Made by a program: the position numbers and the translations under genes. A model generated the notes under the pieces. That model ran no database searches, was not told the DNA's origin, and worked only from the letters and a program-made list of their open reading frames with translations. A DNA stretch of 10,611 nt from JADJPL01 sp964607915. Its GTDB lineage: Bacteria > Bacteroidota > Bacteroidia > Chitinophagales > Saprospiraceae. Below are positions 1 to 6,355 of the stretch, one piece after another. The DNA lies in contig CAZSMU010000137.1 in assembly GCA_964607915.1 (NCBI GenBank), positions 1-10,611 on the forward strand, written 5' to 3'. Every line of letters begins with the position of its first letter. Positions within the stretch are counted from its first letter, which is position 1.

Positions 1-11
1 CTATACACATA

Positions 12-28
12 GCTGCCTGTCAGGCAGC
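12..28. repeat. Short perfect inverted repeat at the left edge
   Basis: The eight bases 12-19 (gctgcctg) are the exact reverse complement of 21-28, with one base between them, so a folded RNA would have about a 6-bp stem and a 5-base loop. No T-run follows on either strand, so a simple intrinsic terminator is not supported. It could end an upstream gene lying outside the window or be a dyad operator for the gene at 131. Its role is unknown. Confidence 0.4.
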
Positions 29-60
29 GACAAGGCTTTGTACACAACCCCCAGAATTAG

Positions 61-94
61 TTGCAATTTTTTTCATTTTAACGAATAAATATAC
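61..94 (+). promoter_or_regulatory. Possible promoter before the small membrane protein gene
   Basis: This AT-rich stretch contains TTGCAA at 61-66 and TAAATA at 86-91, a spacing of 19 bases. That is loosely compatible with a -33/-7 promoter of the Bacteroidota type (TTG, then TAnnTTTG), but the TTTG part is missing. It is offered because the following CDS needs a promoter and nothing better is visible. The match is weak. Confidence 0.2.
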
Positions 95-130
95 AAGGCC
101 TTTTTTACATTTGTTGAAAATCATTCTGAT

Positions 131-676
131 TTGCAGAAGACGCCTGCCATATTCCTCCTTTTCTGCTTCGTATCCTACCACTTCGGATACTATGCGTCCT
201 ATTTCTCCAAAAAAGCGCAGGTAGAGAAGGTTTGGTTCGAGCGGATTTATGGGGGGTCTGCCGCGGAGTTGCCGGAAATGTCCCTTGAGATCCCGCTCAG
301 CGTCGCCTACATGCCCGATCAGGAAGATTTCCGGGAATCCAATGCCTCTTTTGAAAAAGAAGGCCGCCATTACCGCATCATCAAACAGCGCTATAAAAAG
401 GATACGCTCGAAATCGTCTATGTGCCCGACATAGAAAAGAACCAACTTCAAAGCCTGGTAGCCGAATGGGCAAAAAGCCTTTCTTCCAAACATTCGGAAG
501 GCACCACCGGGTTGAGCGCGCTCAAAGCGCCCTTCCAGGAATACGATCAGATGGAGCATGGGCTCCCCGAATATGGTTTTCGTCCTACCGGCAGCCGCAG
601 CCGCCCGGCAATCGCCCCTAACGATGCCTCAAGTGCCTCGCCGGATGCTTCTTCCCCTCCCCCCGAATGCGCGTGA
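131..676 (+). CDS. Small membrane-anchored hypothetical protein, TTG start
   Basis: This is a 181-aa protein of unknown function. Residues 4-25 form one hydrophobic, aromatic-rich membrane segment (TPAIFLLFCFVSYHFGYYAS), followed by lysines. The remainder should therefore lie outside the inner membrane, anchored by its N-terminus. Residues 45-115 look like a compact domain with alternating charged and beta-like stretches (EIPLSVAYMPDQEDF, then HYRIIKQRYKKDTLEIVYVP). From memory this resembles a family of short anchored hypothetical proteins common in Bacteroidota. The tail, residues 150-181, is low complexity, rich in Ser, Pro and Ala. The frame has no ATG before the hydrophobic segment and is closed upstream by a stop at 86-88, so TTG at 131 directly before that segment is the best start. 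A frameshift that hides an earlier ATG cannot be excluded. The gene stands alone: a likely terminator follows and the next gene starts 183 bases on. Confidence 0.7.
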   Translation: MQKTPAIFLLFCFVSYHFGYYASYFSKKAQVEKVWFERIYGGSAAELPEMSLEIPLSVAYMPDQEDFRESNASFEKEGRHYRIIKQRYKKDTLEIVYVPDIEKNQLQSLVAEWAKSLSSKHSEGTTGLSALKAPFQEYDQMEHGLPEYGFRPTGSRSRPAIAPNDASSASPDASSPPPECA

Positions 677-686
677 TCGCATACTA

Positions 687-713
687 ACCCTTCTCCGGGG
701 GGTCTTTCTTTGT
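687..713 (+). terminator. Probable intrinsic terminator after the small membrane protein
   Basis: The segment accc at 687-690 pairs with gggt at 700-703, and two further T-G wobble pairs can extend the stem. A T-rich tail (ctttctttgt, 704-713) follows directly. It starts 11 bases after the stop codon at 676, where a terminator is expected. The stem is short, so confidence is moderate. A second GC-rich hairpin (tgccgg / ccggca, 744-758) lies a little further on and could add to it. Confidence 0.45.
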
Positions 714-859
714 AGTTCTGTATGCTATCAGAACGAATGGGCTTGCCGGTGCCCGGCACGCTCTCATCCCTTTTATTCCAACCCGAATCAGCGGGGGCGT
801 GGCGTCCATTTCACAGGATTATGGCGACTACCTGTCCCGCTTGTAAAGTTTGTTTTGTC

Positions 860-1768
860 ATGAAAAATAGATTATACCTTTCTTTTCTCCTCTTTTTACC
901 CCTTTTTGCAAGTGCGCAAACGCCAACAGACGCACTGTATATGAACCACGGGCAAGTCTGCCTGGCCGGTCTGTACGGCCGCACCCAGTGGAACCAGTAC
1001 TGGGAAGGCGGCAGCAAGCGGGAAAATGCCAATATTGGCACCGTCACGCACCAGAGCGCAATGTTCATGGGCGCCGTAGGCATCCGTCCCCGCCTCACCC
1101 TCCTCGCCATGCTGCCCTACATAGCTTCACAGGCAAGCCAAGGGCAGTTAGCAGGGCAACAGGGCGTACAAGATCTATCTATATGGCTGAAATACAGAGC
1201 TATAGATCTCAAGTTGGGCTCTGGCAAACTGAAAGTATTCGCCCTGGGGGGCGCATCTGCCCCGCTCAGCGACTATGTGCCCGATTTCCTGCCGATGTGC
1301 ATAGGGCTGGGCTCTAAAACCACTACCGCACGTGCCATAGTGGACTACCGCATAGAGCAGGGGTTCTACCTCACGCTGCGCGCAAGCCACACCTGGCGGA
1401 GCAATATCTTCATTGACCGGGATGCCTACCAGTACAACGGCAAGCTGTACTACACCAACGAAGTGCCCCTGCCCAACATCGTAGAGGGTGGCGCCCTGCT
1501 CGGATGGCGCAAAGGCCCCTGGGTCAGCGCCCTCACTTTCGACCGCTTCAACTGCTTGTCAGGCGACGATATCCGCCCCAATGATATGCCCTTTCCCACC
1601 AACCGCATGGGGGCCAGCTCCGCAGGGGTGATGGGGAAATACGAGGGGAAACACTGGGGGATTACGGCCTCGGCCAGCCAAGTGTTTGCAGGCCGGAATG
1701 TCGGGCGAAATACTGCCCTGCAGGCCGGGCTGTTGTACCTGTTCCAGGTTGGATCGGCCAATCGGTAG
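860..1768 (+). CDS. Outer-membrane beta-barrel protein, MetA-like (phenol-degradation MetA family)
   Basis: This is a 302-aa secreted protein predicted to sit in the outer membrane. Residues 1-20 (MKNRLYLSFLLFLPLFASAQ) are a clean signal peptide with likely cleavage near ASA-Q. The mature part is made of alternating beta strands with aromatic girdle residues, glycines and the GVQDL motif at 101-105, followed by a strand pair and a PLSDY turn (135-139). This pattern fits the family annotated as 'putative MetA-pathway of phenol degradation' transporters. Substrate is unknown; the family name reflects one early member and should not be read as evidence for phenol uptake. The open frame extends upstream to 722, but the extra 46 residues carry no signal-like features and would bury the signal peptide, so ATG at 860 is chosen. 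The next gene starts 81 bases downstream on the same strand and encodes a lipoprotein haloperoxidase/PAP2 enzyme. The two probably act together in the envelope. Confidence 0.75.
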   Translation: MKNRLYLSFLLFLPLFASAQTPTDALYMNHGQVCLAGLYGRTQWNQYWEGGSKRENANIGTVTHQSAMFMGAVGIRPRLTLLAMLPYIASQASQGQLAGQQGVQDLSIWLKYRAIDLKLGSGKLKVFALGGASAPLSDYVPDFLPMCIGLGSKTTTARAIVDYRIEQGFYLTLRASHTWRSNIFIDRDAYQYNGKLYYTNEVPLPNIVEGGALLGWRKGPWVSALTFDRFNCLSGDDIRPNDMPFPTNRMGASSAGVMGKYEGKHWGITASASQVFAGRNVGRNTALQAGLLYLFQVGSANR

Positions 1769-1812
1769 TAGGATTGTTGCGAGGGGTTGTGTAACAAGTC
1801 TATTATATCATA

Positions 1813-1829
1813 ACCCGCCATAGGCGGGT
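1813..1829. repeat. Short GC-rich hairpin between barrel and haloperoxidase genes
   Basis: The seven bases acccgcc (1813-1819) are the reverse complement of ggcgggt (1823-1829), with the loop ata. It sits 44 bases after the barrel stop and 20 bases before the haloperoxidase start. What follows is A-rich (ctaaataactataaaaaac) rather than T-rich, so a classical terminator is unlikely. It may be a processing or partial-readthrough element within a two-gene transcript, or a leader hairpin for the second gene. Role not shown. Confidence 0.4.
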
Positions 1830-1849
1830 GCTAAATAACTATAAAAAAC

Positions 1850-3400
1850 ATGCATATCTATTCATATATCCGTTCTATAGCGAGGATACTTCCTCTGTGC
1901 GGGCTACTTTGGTCCTGCGACAAAGAAATTGAGAACCCCCGTTTGGAGGCCCTGGCACCTGCCGGGACCGATGCCGACGGCGGCAAATGGAAGACCTTTA
2001 TCGCGGGCGACGTGAGCACGCTCTCCCTTCCCGTGCCGGCGGGACTGAACGCTTCATCGTATTTAGCCGAACTGGCCGACGTGCGATTTGCCCAGGGAAA
2101 AGCAGGAGCGAGCCAAAAAGAAGCGCTTACCTGGTGGTCGGCGGGCGCGGTGTACCGGTGGCAGGAAATAGCCCGGGAACTTGCCGCACAGTACAACCTG
2201 CCGCCCAAGAGCAATCCCGATGGCAGCTACCCGGCACCGGATGCCAACAAGCCCTGCGATTACCCCAGGTTTCCCTTTGCCAACCCGCCGTATGCCTCCC
2301 GTGCGTTTGCCTATCTGAGCGTGGCGCAGTACGACGCCCTGGTGGCGGCCTGGCATTTCAAGTCTCTGTACCAAAGGCCGGCGGCGTACAGGCTCGACAG
2401 CCGCATTCAAACGCTAAAGCCCGCCACCGGGCTTTCCGCCTATCCTTCCGAGGATGCCGTCGTAGCCGGTGCCTCGGTGGAAATATTGAAAGCGATGTTC
2501 CCCTGCGAAGCGGGTAGCCTCGAAGACAGGGCAAAAGAGCACCTCGAGAGTATGTTGTTGAGTGGGCACTTCACCCGCAGCGACCTCGACGCCGGGGCGG
2601 CCCTTGGCCGGCAGGTTGCACTCCTGGCGCTCGCCCGGTCGCGCAACGACGGGATGCGCACGGCCGGCAACCAGGCCGTCGTCCCCCCCTACATCGAGCA
2701 GGCGAAAGCCCGCGGCTTAACGGCTCCCTGGGTGAGCCAGGAATCGCCCGCCCGCCCGGGAATGTTGCCCGCCTTCGGGGCGCTGACTCCCTGGAATTTC
2801 GACAAAGCCCTTCTGCCTTCTTTGCGCCCCCCGGAGCCACCTGCCATCGGCAGCGATGTTTTCCGAAAAGATATGGATGAGCTGCTCGGCTATGCGCGCA
2901 ACCTGACGCGCGACCACCACCGCATCGCCAGCTTCTGGTCGGACGGCCCCGGAAGCTATCCCCCGCCCGGTCACTGGAACCGCATCGCCGCTGACCTGGC
3001 GCAATCGCGGAAGCTCAACGAACTACGCACCGCACGTGTCATGGCCCTGACCAGTACCGCCGTAGCCGATGCCGGCATAGCGTGCTGGGAAGCAAAATAC
3101 TACTACATGTATCCCCGCCCCTTCCAGATGGATGCGCGCATCAAAACGGTCGTCGGACTGCCCAACTTTCCATCCTATACTTCTGGGCATTCCACCTTTT
3201 CCGCCGCTGGCGCCACCGTACTGTCTTACCTCTTCCCTGAAAAAGCAGCCGAACTGCAGGCTATGGCCAGTGAAGCCTCCGAATCCCGGATCTACGGCTG
3301 TATCCACTATCGCTTCGATTGTACCGAAGGACTCATAGCCGGCAGAAAAGTAGGTAACCTTGCGGTGGAACGAGGGAAAAACGACGGTTCGCCCCAATAA
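1850..3400 (+). CDS. Lipoprotein of the vanadium haloperoxidase / PAP2 phosphatase superfamily
   Basis: This 516-aa enzyme carries the complete active-site signature of the superfamily. KX6RP is K416 to R423-P424 (KYYYMYPRP), the second motif is PSYTSGHS with S445-G446-H447, and SRX5HX3D is S479-R480, H486, D490. In this fold these residues bind vanadate in haloperoxidases or phosphate in acid phosphatases; H447 is the acid-base residue and H486 the covalent vanadium or phosphate ligand. The N-terminus is hydrophobic and ends in LWSC (Cys23), an imperfect lipobox, so the protein is probably a lipid-anchored envelope protein. The length and the long helical region before the motifs (about residues 85-400, including FWSDGPGSYPPPGHW at 362-376) resemble bacterial vanadium-dependent haloperoxidase-like proteins more than small PAP2 phosphatases. 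Sequence alone does not decide between halide oxidation and phosphatase activity. The ATG at 1850 has an A-rich leader. It likely forms a unit with the barrel gene upstream. Confidence 0.82.
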   Translation: MHIYSYIRSIARILPLCGLLWSCDKEIENPRLEALAPAGTDADGGKWKTFIAGDVSTLSLPVPAGLNASSYLAELADVRFAQGKAGASQKEALTWWSAGAVYRWQEIARELAAQYNLPPKSNPDGSYPAPDANKPCDYPRFPFANPPYASRAFAYLSVAQYDALVAAWHFKSLYQRPAAYRLDSRIQTLKPATGLSAYPSEDAVVAGASVEILKAMFPCEAGSLEDRAKEHLESMLLSGHFTRSDLDAGAALGRQVALLALARSRNDGMRTAGNQAVVPPYIEQAKARGLTAPWVSQESPARPGMLPAFGALTPWNFDKALLPSLRPPEPPAIGSDVFRKDMDELLGYARNLTRDHHRIASFWSDGPGSYPPPGHWNRIAADLAQSRKLNELRTARVMALTSTAVADAGIACWEAKYYYMYPRPFQMDARIKTVVGLPNFPSYTSGHSTFSAAGATVLSYLFPEKAAELQAMASEASESRIYGCIHYRFDCTEGLIAGRKVGNLAVERGKNDGSPQ

Positions 3401-3446
3401 CTTGCACCCCCACGAGGCGACACGGGGCACGGATATCCGGGGGGAG

Positions 3447-3469
3447 AGGCAAAAAATCCTTCCTTGCCT
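3447..3469 (+). other. Small inverted repeat after the haloperoxidase gene
   Basis: The bases aggcaa (3447-3452) pair with ttgcct (3464-3469) across an 11-base loop. It lies 46 bases after the haloperoxidase stop and touches the left arm of the large palindrome. It could be a weak terminator stem, but the palindrome rather than a T-run follows. Probably minor or coincidental. Confidence 0.2.
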
Positions 3470-3529
3470 TGAACGCGCATTGAGAACCCATTTTCGCAAA
3501 GCGAAAATGGGTTCTCAATGCGCGTTCAA
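3469..3529. repeat. Perfect 29-bp inverted repeat with AAA loop
   Basis: Bases 3469-3497 are the exact reverse complement of 3501-3529, with only aaa (3498-3500) between them, giving a 61-base near-palindrome without a single mismatch. It occupies the gap between the haloperoxidase stop (3400) and the tryptophanase start (3569). Transcribed from either strand it would make a very stable hairpin. There is no T-tract after it on the + strand (aaatttgtag follows), so it is not an ordinary intrinsic terminator. No flanking target-site duplication is evident. It could be a dispersed palindromic element (REP or MITE-like), a bidirectional transcription stop, a cruciform-type protein site or an RNase-processed hairpin. 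Confidence 0.9.
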
Positions 3530-3568
3530 ATTTGTAGATTTGCTGCGCCAAATAAAACCAAATACACC

Positions 3569-4945
3569 ATGCACCACAAGGTGATTATCGAGCCTTTCCG
3601 CATCAAGGTCGTCGAACAAATCCGGCTGACTACGGAGGGGGAGCGCCACCAATTCCTACGGGATGCGCACTACAATCCATTTTTGCTCAAGTCCAACCAG
3701 GTAATCATCGACCTGCTCACCGACAGCGGCACCTCGGCTATGAGCGCCGAGCAGTGGGCCGGCGTGATGCGCGGCGACGAGAGCTATGCGGGGGCCGTAA
3801 GCTGGCAGCGTATGGAAAAGGCCATCCAGGACCTCACCGGATGCCCCTATGTGCTGCCCACCCACCAGGGCAGGGCGGCGGAGCATTTGCTGTACAGCCG
3901 CCTCGGCGGGCCGGGGAAGATTTTCATCAGCAACACCCACTTCGACACGACGCGGGCCAACATCGAATTCTCCGGGGCCACAGCCCTGGACATCGCCATC
4001 CCCGAAGCTCGGCAGCCGGACCTGGAACACCCGTTCAAAGGAAACATGGACACCGAAAAACTGGATGCCCTAATCCGGCAGCATGGCCCTGAGCATATCG
4101 GGGCCGTCATCCTGACGGTCACGAACAACAGCGGGGGCGGGCAGCCGGTCAGTATGGCCAATGCCGAAGAGGTGGCGCGGATCTGCCGGCAGCATGGCGT
4201 ACTCTTCATCCTCGACGCCTGTCGTATTGCAGAAAACGCCTACTTCATCCAGCACCGCGAAGCGGCCTGGAGCGGCCACAGCTACCGCGAAATCGCACAG
4301 CAGATGTTCCGCCTGGCCGACGGCTGCGTCATGAGCGCCAAAAAAGACGCCCTGGTCAACATGGGCGGCTTCCTGGCGCTCAAAGACGAAACCCTGGCTG
4401 TGCAGTGCCGCACCGTACTGATCATCACAGAAGGCTACGCCACCTATGGCGGCTTGTCGGGCCGCGACATGGAGGCCATCGCCATCGGCCTGGAAGAAGT
4501 CTTTGACGCCGATTACCTCCACTACCGCATCAAAAGTACCGGCTATCTGGGCGAGAAACTGCGGGAAATGGGCGTGCCCCTCATCTGGCCTATCGGAGGC
4601 CATGCCGTGTACATAGATGCCAAAGCCTTTTACCCGCACATCCCCGTAGAAGAATTCCCCGGGCAGGCGCTGGTCTGCGAGCTCTACCTCAAGGCGGGCA
4701 TCCGCAGTTGCGAAATCGGCTCGGTCATGTTCGGCAAGACCGACGGCGAGGGGAAGCTCATCCCCGCACCTATGGAACTCGTACGGCTCGCCATCCCGCG
4801 CCGCGTCTATACGCAGAGCCATATTGACTACGTCATAGAAACCTTCGGCGAGCTGTTGCGCGAGCGGGACGCCGCGAAGGGCTTCCGCATCGTGTACGAG
4901 CCCCCCTTCCTACGGCATTTTACGGCCCATTTTGAGCCAACCTAG
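3569..4945 (+). CDS. tnaA: Tryptophanase (tryptophan indole-lyase), PLP enzyme
   Basis: This cytoplasmic, PLP-dependent beta-eliminating lyase converts L-tryptophan to indole, pyruvate and ammonia. The 458 residues cover the whole family length. Visible landmarks are the N-terminal EPFRIK (8-13), IDLLTDSGT (47-55), the PLP-phosphate region THQGR (98-102), D216 and R219 in LDACR, the Schiff-base lysine in MSAKKD (K259 by alignment with the family, K258 beside it) and GGHAVYIDA (343-351). Tyrosine phenol-lyase is the sister enzyme; it has Arg in its MERG motif and RFFTA near the end. Here the matching residues are Ile383 (CEIG) and His450 (RHFTA), the tryptophanase state. ATG 3569 is preferred over ATG 3518, because the latter lies inside the palindrome and adds 17 residues with no family counterpart. 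The leader is A-rich. No tnaC-like leader peptide or tryptophan permease gene is present. The stop overlaps the stop of the convergent chrA relic. Confidence 0.9.
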   Translation: MHHKVIIEPFRIKVVEQIRLTTEGERHQFLRDAHYNPFLLKSNQVIIDLLTDSGTSAMSAEQWAGVMRGDESYAGAVSWQRMEKAIQDLTGCPYVLPTHQGRAAEHLLYSRLGGPGKIFISNTHFDTTRANIEFSGATALDIAIPEARQPDLEHPFKGNMDTEKLDALIRQHGPEHIGAVILTVTNNSGGGQPVSMANAEEVARICRQHGVLFILDACRIAENAYFIQHREAAWSGHSYREIAQQMFRLADGCVMSAKKDALVNMGGFLALKDETLAVQCRTVLIITEGYATYGGLSGRDMEAIAIGLEEVFDADYLHYRIKSTGYLGEKLREMGVPLIWPIGGHAVYIDAKAFYPHIPVEEFPGQALVCELYLKAGIRSCEIGSVMFGKTDGEGKLIPAPMELVRLAIPRRVYTQSHIDYVIETFGELLRERDAAKGFRIVYEPPFLRHFTAHFEPT

Positions 4946-5272
4946 GTGAGCAGCCACCCCAGGGCGGCCCCCAGGGCCACGATGAAAGCGCTGTTGAGGC
5001 GACGGAACCCAAATGCGAGCCCGAGTGAGATGGCTGCAATGATTACCCCGCGCCCATCCACGAGGGATTCCCGGCCCATCTGGAAGCAGACAGCTGCAAT
5101 CAGAGCTACGGAAGCGGCGTTCACCGCGTCGAGAAAGGCGGCGAAAGCGCTTTTCAACTACTTCCTGGCGCATCATGGCGATATGTGCCGCTGGTCCGCC
5201 GAAGCCGATGATTCCGAGTTTGAGGAACAAAGCCGCGATGTCCCGGAGCGACGCAGAGGTTTCGTTGGGCAT
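4942..5272 (-). pseudogene. chrA: Chromate transporter (ChrA) relic with large internal deletion
   Basis: Reading leftward from ATG 5272, the first 41 codons (to about 5150) give a typical ChrA N-terminus, including FLKLGIIGFGGPAAHIAMMR, the conserved start of the first CHR domain. The same frame then turns into arginine-rich nonsense. One frame over, 5157-4942 encodes 71 residues resembling the C-terminal membrane part of ChrA (AAFLDAVNAASVALIAAVCF, then a GRESLVDGRG loop and a last hydrophobic helix). A stop codon at 5160-5158 blocks that frame just before the junction. ChrA proteins are usually about 380-400 residues long, so roughly 270 or more codons are missing and the two ends are out of register. 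Intact ChrA would export chromate across the inner membrane. The relic lies 69 bases downstream of the ACR3 gene on the same strand, which suggests it was once the last gene of an arsenic/chromate resistance operon. An assembly collapse is the main alternative. Confidence 0.8.
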
Positions 5273-5341
5273 ATGATTTGCTTTTGAGGGCTTGTGGCGT
5301 AGGGTTCCAAACCTACTCCTGACCTCTTCGCAACACGTCTG

Positions 5342-6355
5342 TTACCTCCAGCGGCGAGCTACCGAGACCAGCAATATCAGCGCCGGTACTTCCACTAAGG
5401 GTCCGATAACCCCGGTGAACGCCTGCCCGGAATCCAGTCCGAAGACAGCTACGGCAACTGCGATGGCCAACTCGAAGTTATTTCCGGCAGCAGTAAATGC
5501 GACGGCAGCTTTCTGGTCATAGGGCGCACCCGAAAGCTGTGTCACAAAGAAACCCGTGGCAAACATGACGCCAAAGTATATAAGCAGCGGAATCGCTATT
5601 TTTAACACGTCGAGGGGTAGTTCCAGGATATTCTCCCCTTTCAGCGAGAACATCACGACGATGGTAAACAATAAAGCAATCAGGGTGAGTGGCGAAATGA
5701 GCGGTACAATTTTTTCCTGGAACCAGGCTTCCCCTCTCGAGCGAATAGCCAGGTTGCGCACAGCTATACCCAGCAAAAACGGAATGCCGAGATATATAGC
5801 TACGCTTCTGGCAATCGTCCCGATGGATACTTCGATGGCAACCCCTTCCAAACCCAGCCAGACGGGCACTTTGCTCATGAAAAGCCACGCGTAAAAGGAG
5901 TAGGCAAATACCTGAAATATGCTGTTGAGCGCCACCAGACCAGCGCCGTATTCGCGATTGCCGTCGGCCAGGTCGTTCCATACGAGCACCATGGCAATAC
6001 AGCGCGCCAATCCAATCAGGATAAGCCCAGACATGTAGGCGGGTTCGTCGCGCAGGAAAAGCACGGCCAACACAAACATCAGCACCGGACCGATGATCCA
6101 GTTGAGGAGTAGGGAAATACCCAATACGCGAGTATTTGCGAACACCTTTGGCAGCAGGCGGTAGTTCACCTTGGCCAACGGTGGGAACATCATGACAATC
6201 AAACCAATCGCAATGGGTATATTGGTCGTTCCTACCGAAAGCGATTCAATCCAGGCAGCTACACCCGGGAAAAGACTCCCCAGACTCACCCCTATTGCCA
6301 TGGCGAGGAAGATCCACAGGGTGAGATAGCGATCTATGAAGCCGAGCTTTTTCAT
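5342..6355 (-). CDS. acr3: Arsenite efflux permease, ACR3 family
   Basis: This is an inner-membrane secondary transporter that exports arsenite, driven by the proton gradient. The 337 residues contain about ten hydrophobic segments, as in the bile-acid/arsenite transporter fold. The ACR3 signature ARCIAMVLVWNDLADGNREY (117-136) carries Cys119, matching the essential cysteine of characterised ACR3 proteins. GNNFELAIAVAVAVFGL (291-307) carries Glu295, which matches the second functionally important residue. Length is close to family norm and both ends look complete. Its ATG overlaps the stop of the upstream arsenate reductase gene by four bases (ATGA at 6355-6352), so the two are translationally coupled: ArsC makes arsenite and ACR3 expels it. 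The regulator gene is not visible and may lie in the N gap or elsewhere. GC looks lower than in the flanking metabolic genes. Confidence 0.95.
   Translation of the reverse strand: MKKLGFIDRYLTLWIFLAMAIGVSLGSLFPGVAAWIESLSVGTTNIPIAIGLIVMMFPPLAKVNYRLLPKVFANTRVLGISLLLNWIIGPVLMFVLAVLFLRDEPAYMSGLILIGLARCIAMVLVWNDLADGNREYGAGLVALNSIFQVFAYSFYAWLFMSKVPVWLGLEGVAIEVSIGTIARSVAIYLGIPFLLGIAVRNLAIRSRGEAWFQEKIVPLISPLTLIALLFTIVVMFSLKGENILELPLDVLKIAIPLLIYFGVMFATGFFVTQLSGAPYDQKAAVAFTAAGNNFELAIAVAVAVFGLDSGQAFTGVIGPLVEVPALILLVSVARRWR

Noticed and set aside
110..133. Fur-like stretch (gaaaatcattctgat) before the small membrane protein gene
   Set aside because: The match to the Fur consensus is partial and AT-rich leaders produce such matches easily; no iron-related gene is nearby.
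731..850. Pieces resembling a cobalamin riboswitch (GGTG...CCGGC and CTGTCCCGC..TGTAA)
   Set aside because: The order is partly right, but about 70 bases separate the pieces, the GGGAA and GCCACTG elements are missing and the downstream gene is not a typical B12 target. Judged chance similarity.
722..859. Upstream extension of the barrel reading frame, with a CPACKVC cysteine motif
   Set aside because: The extension has no signal-peptide character, would place 46 residues before a textbook signal peptide starting at 860, and its two-cysteine motif is isolated in what reads as intergenic sequence.
1171..1209. Eight-base inverted repeat agatctat / atagatct
   Set aside because: It lies inside the barrel coding region with a 23-base loop; such short dyads occur by chance and nothing else supports a site.
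3518..3568. Earlier in-frame ATG for tryptophanase
   Set aside because: It lies within the right arm of the palindrome and adds 17 residues with no counterpart in tryptophanases; ATG 3569 matches the family N-terminus.
4070..4822. 250-codon - strand open frame opposite tryptophanase
   Set aside because: Shadow of the tnaA codons; no family features, and the + strand product is a full-length conserved enzyme.
5273..5341. Hairpin gtaggg...aacctac in the spacer after acr3 as a terminator
   Set aside because: The stem has an internal mismatch and no T-run follows on the - strand.
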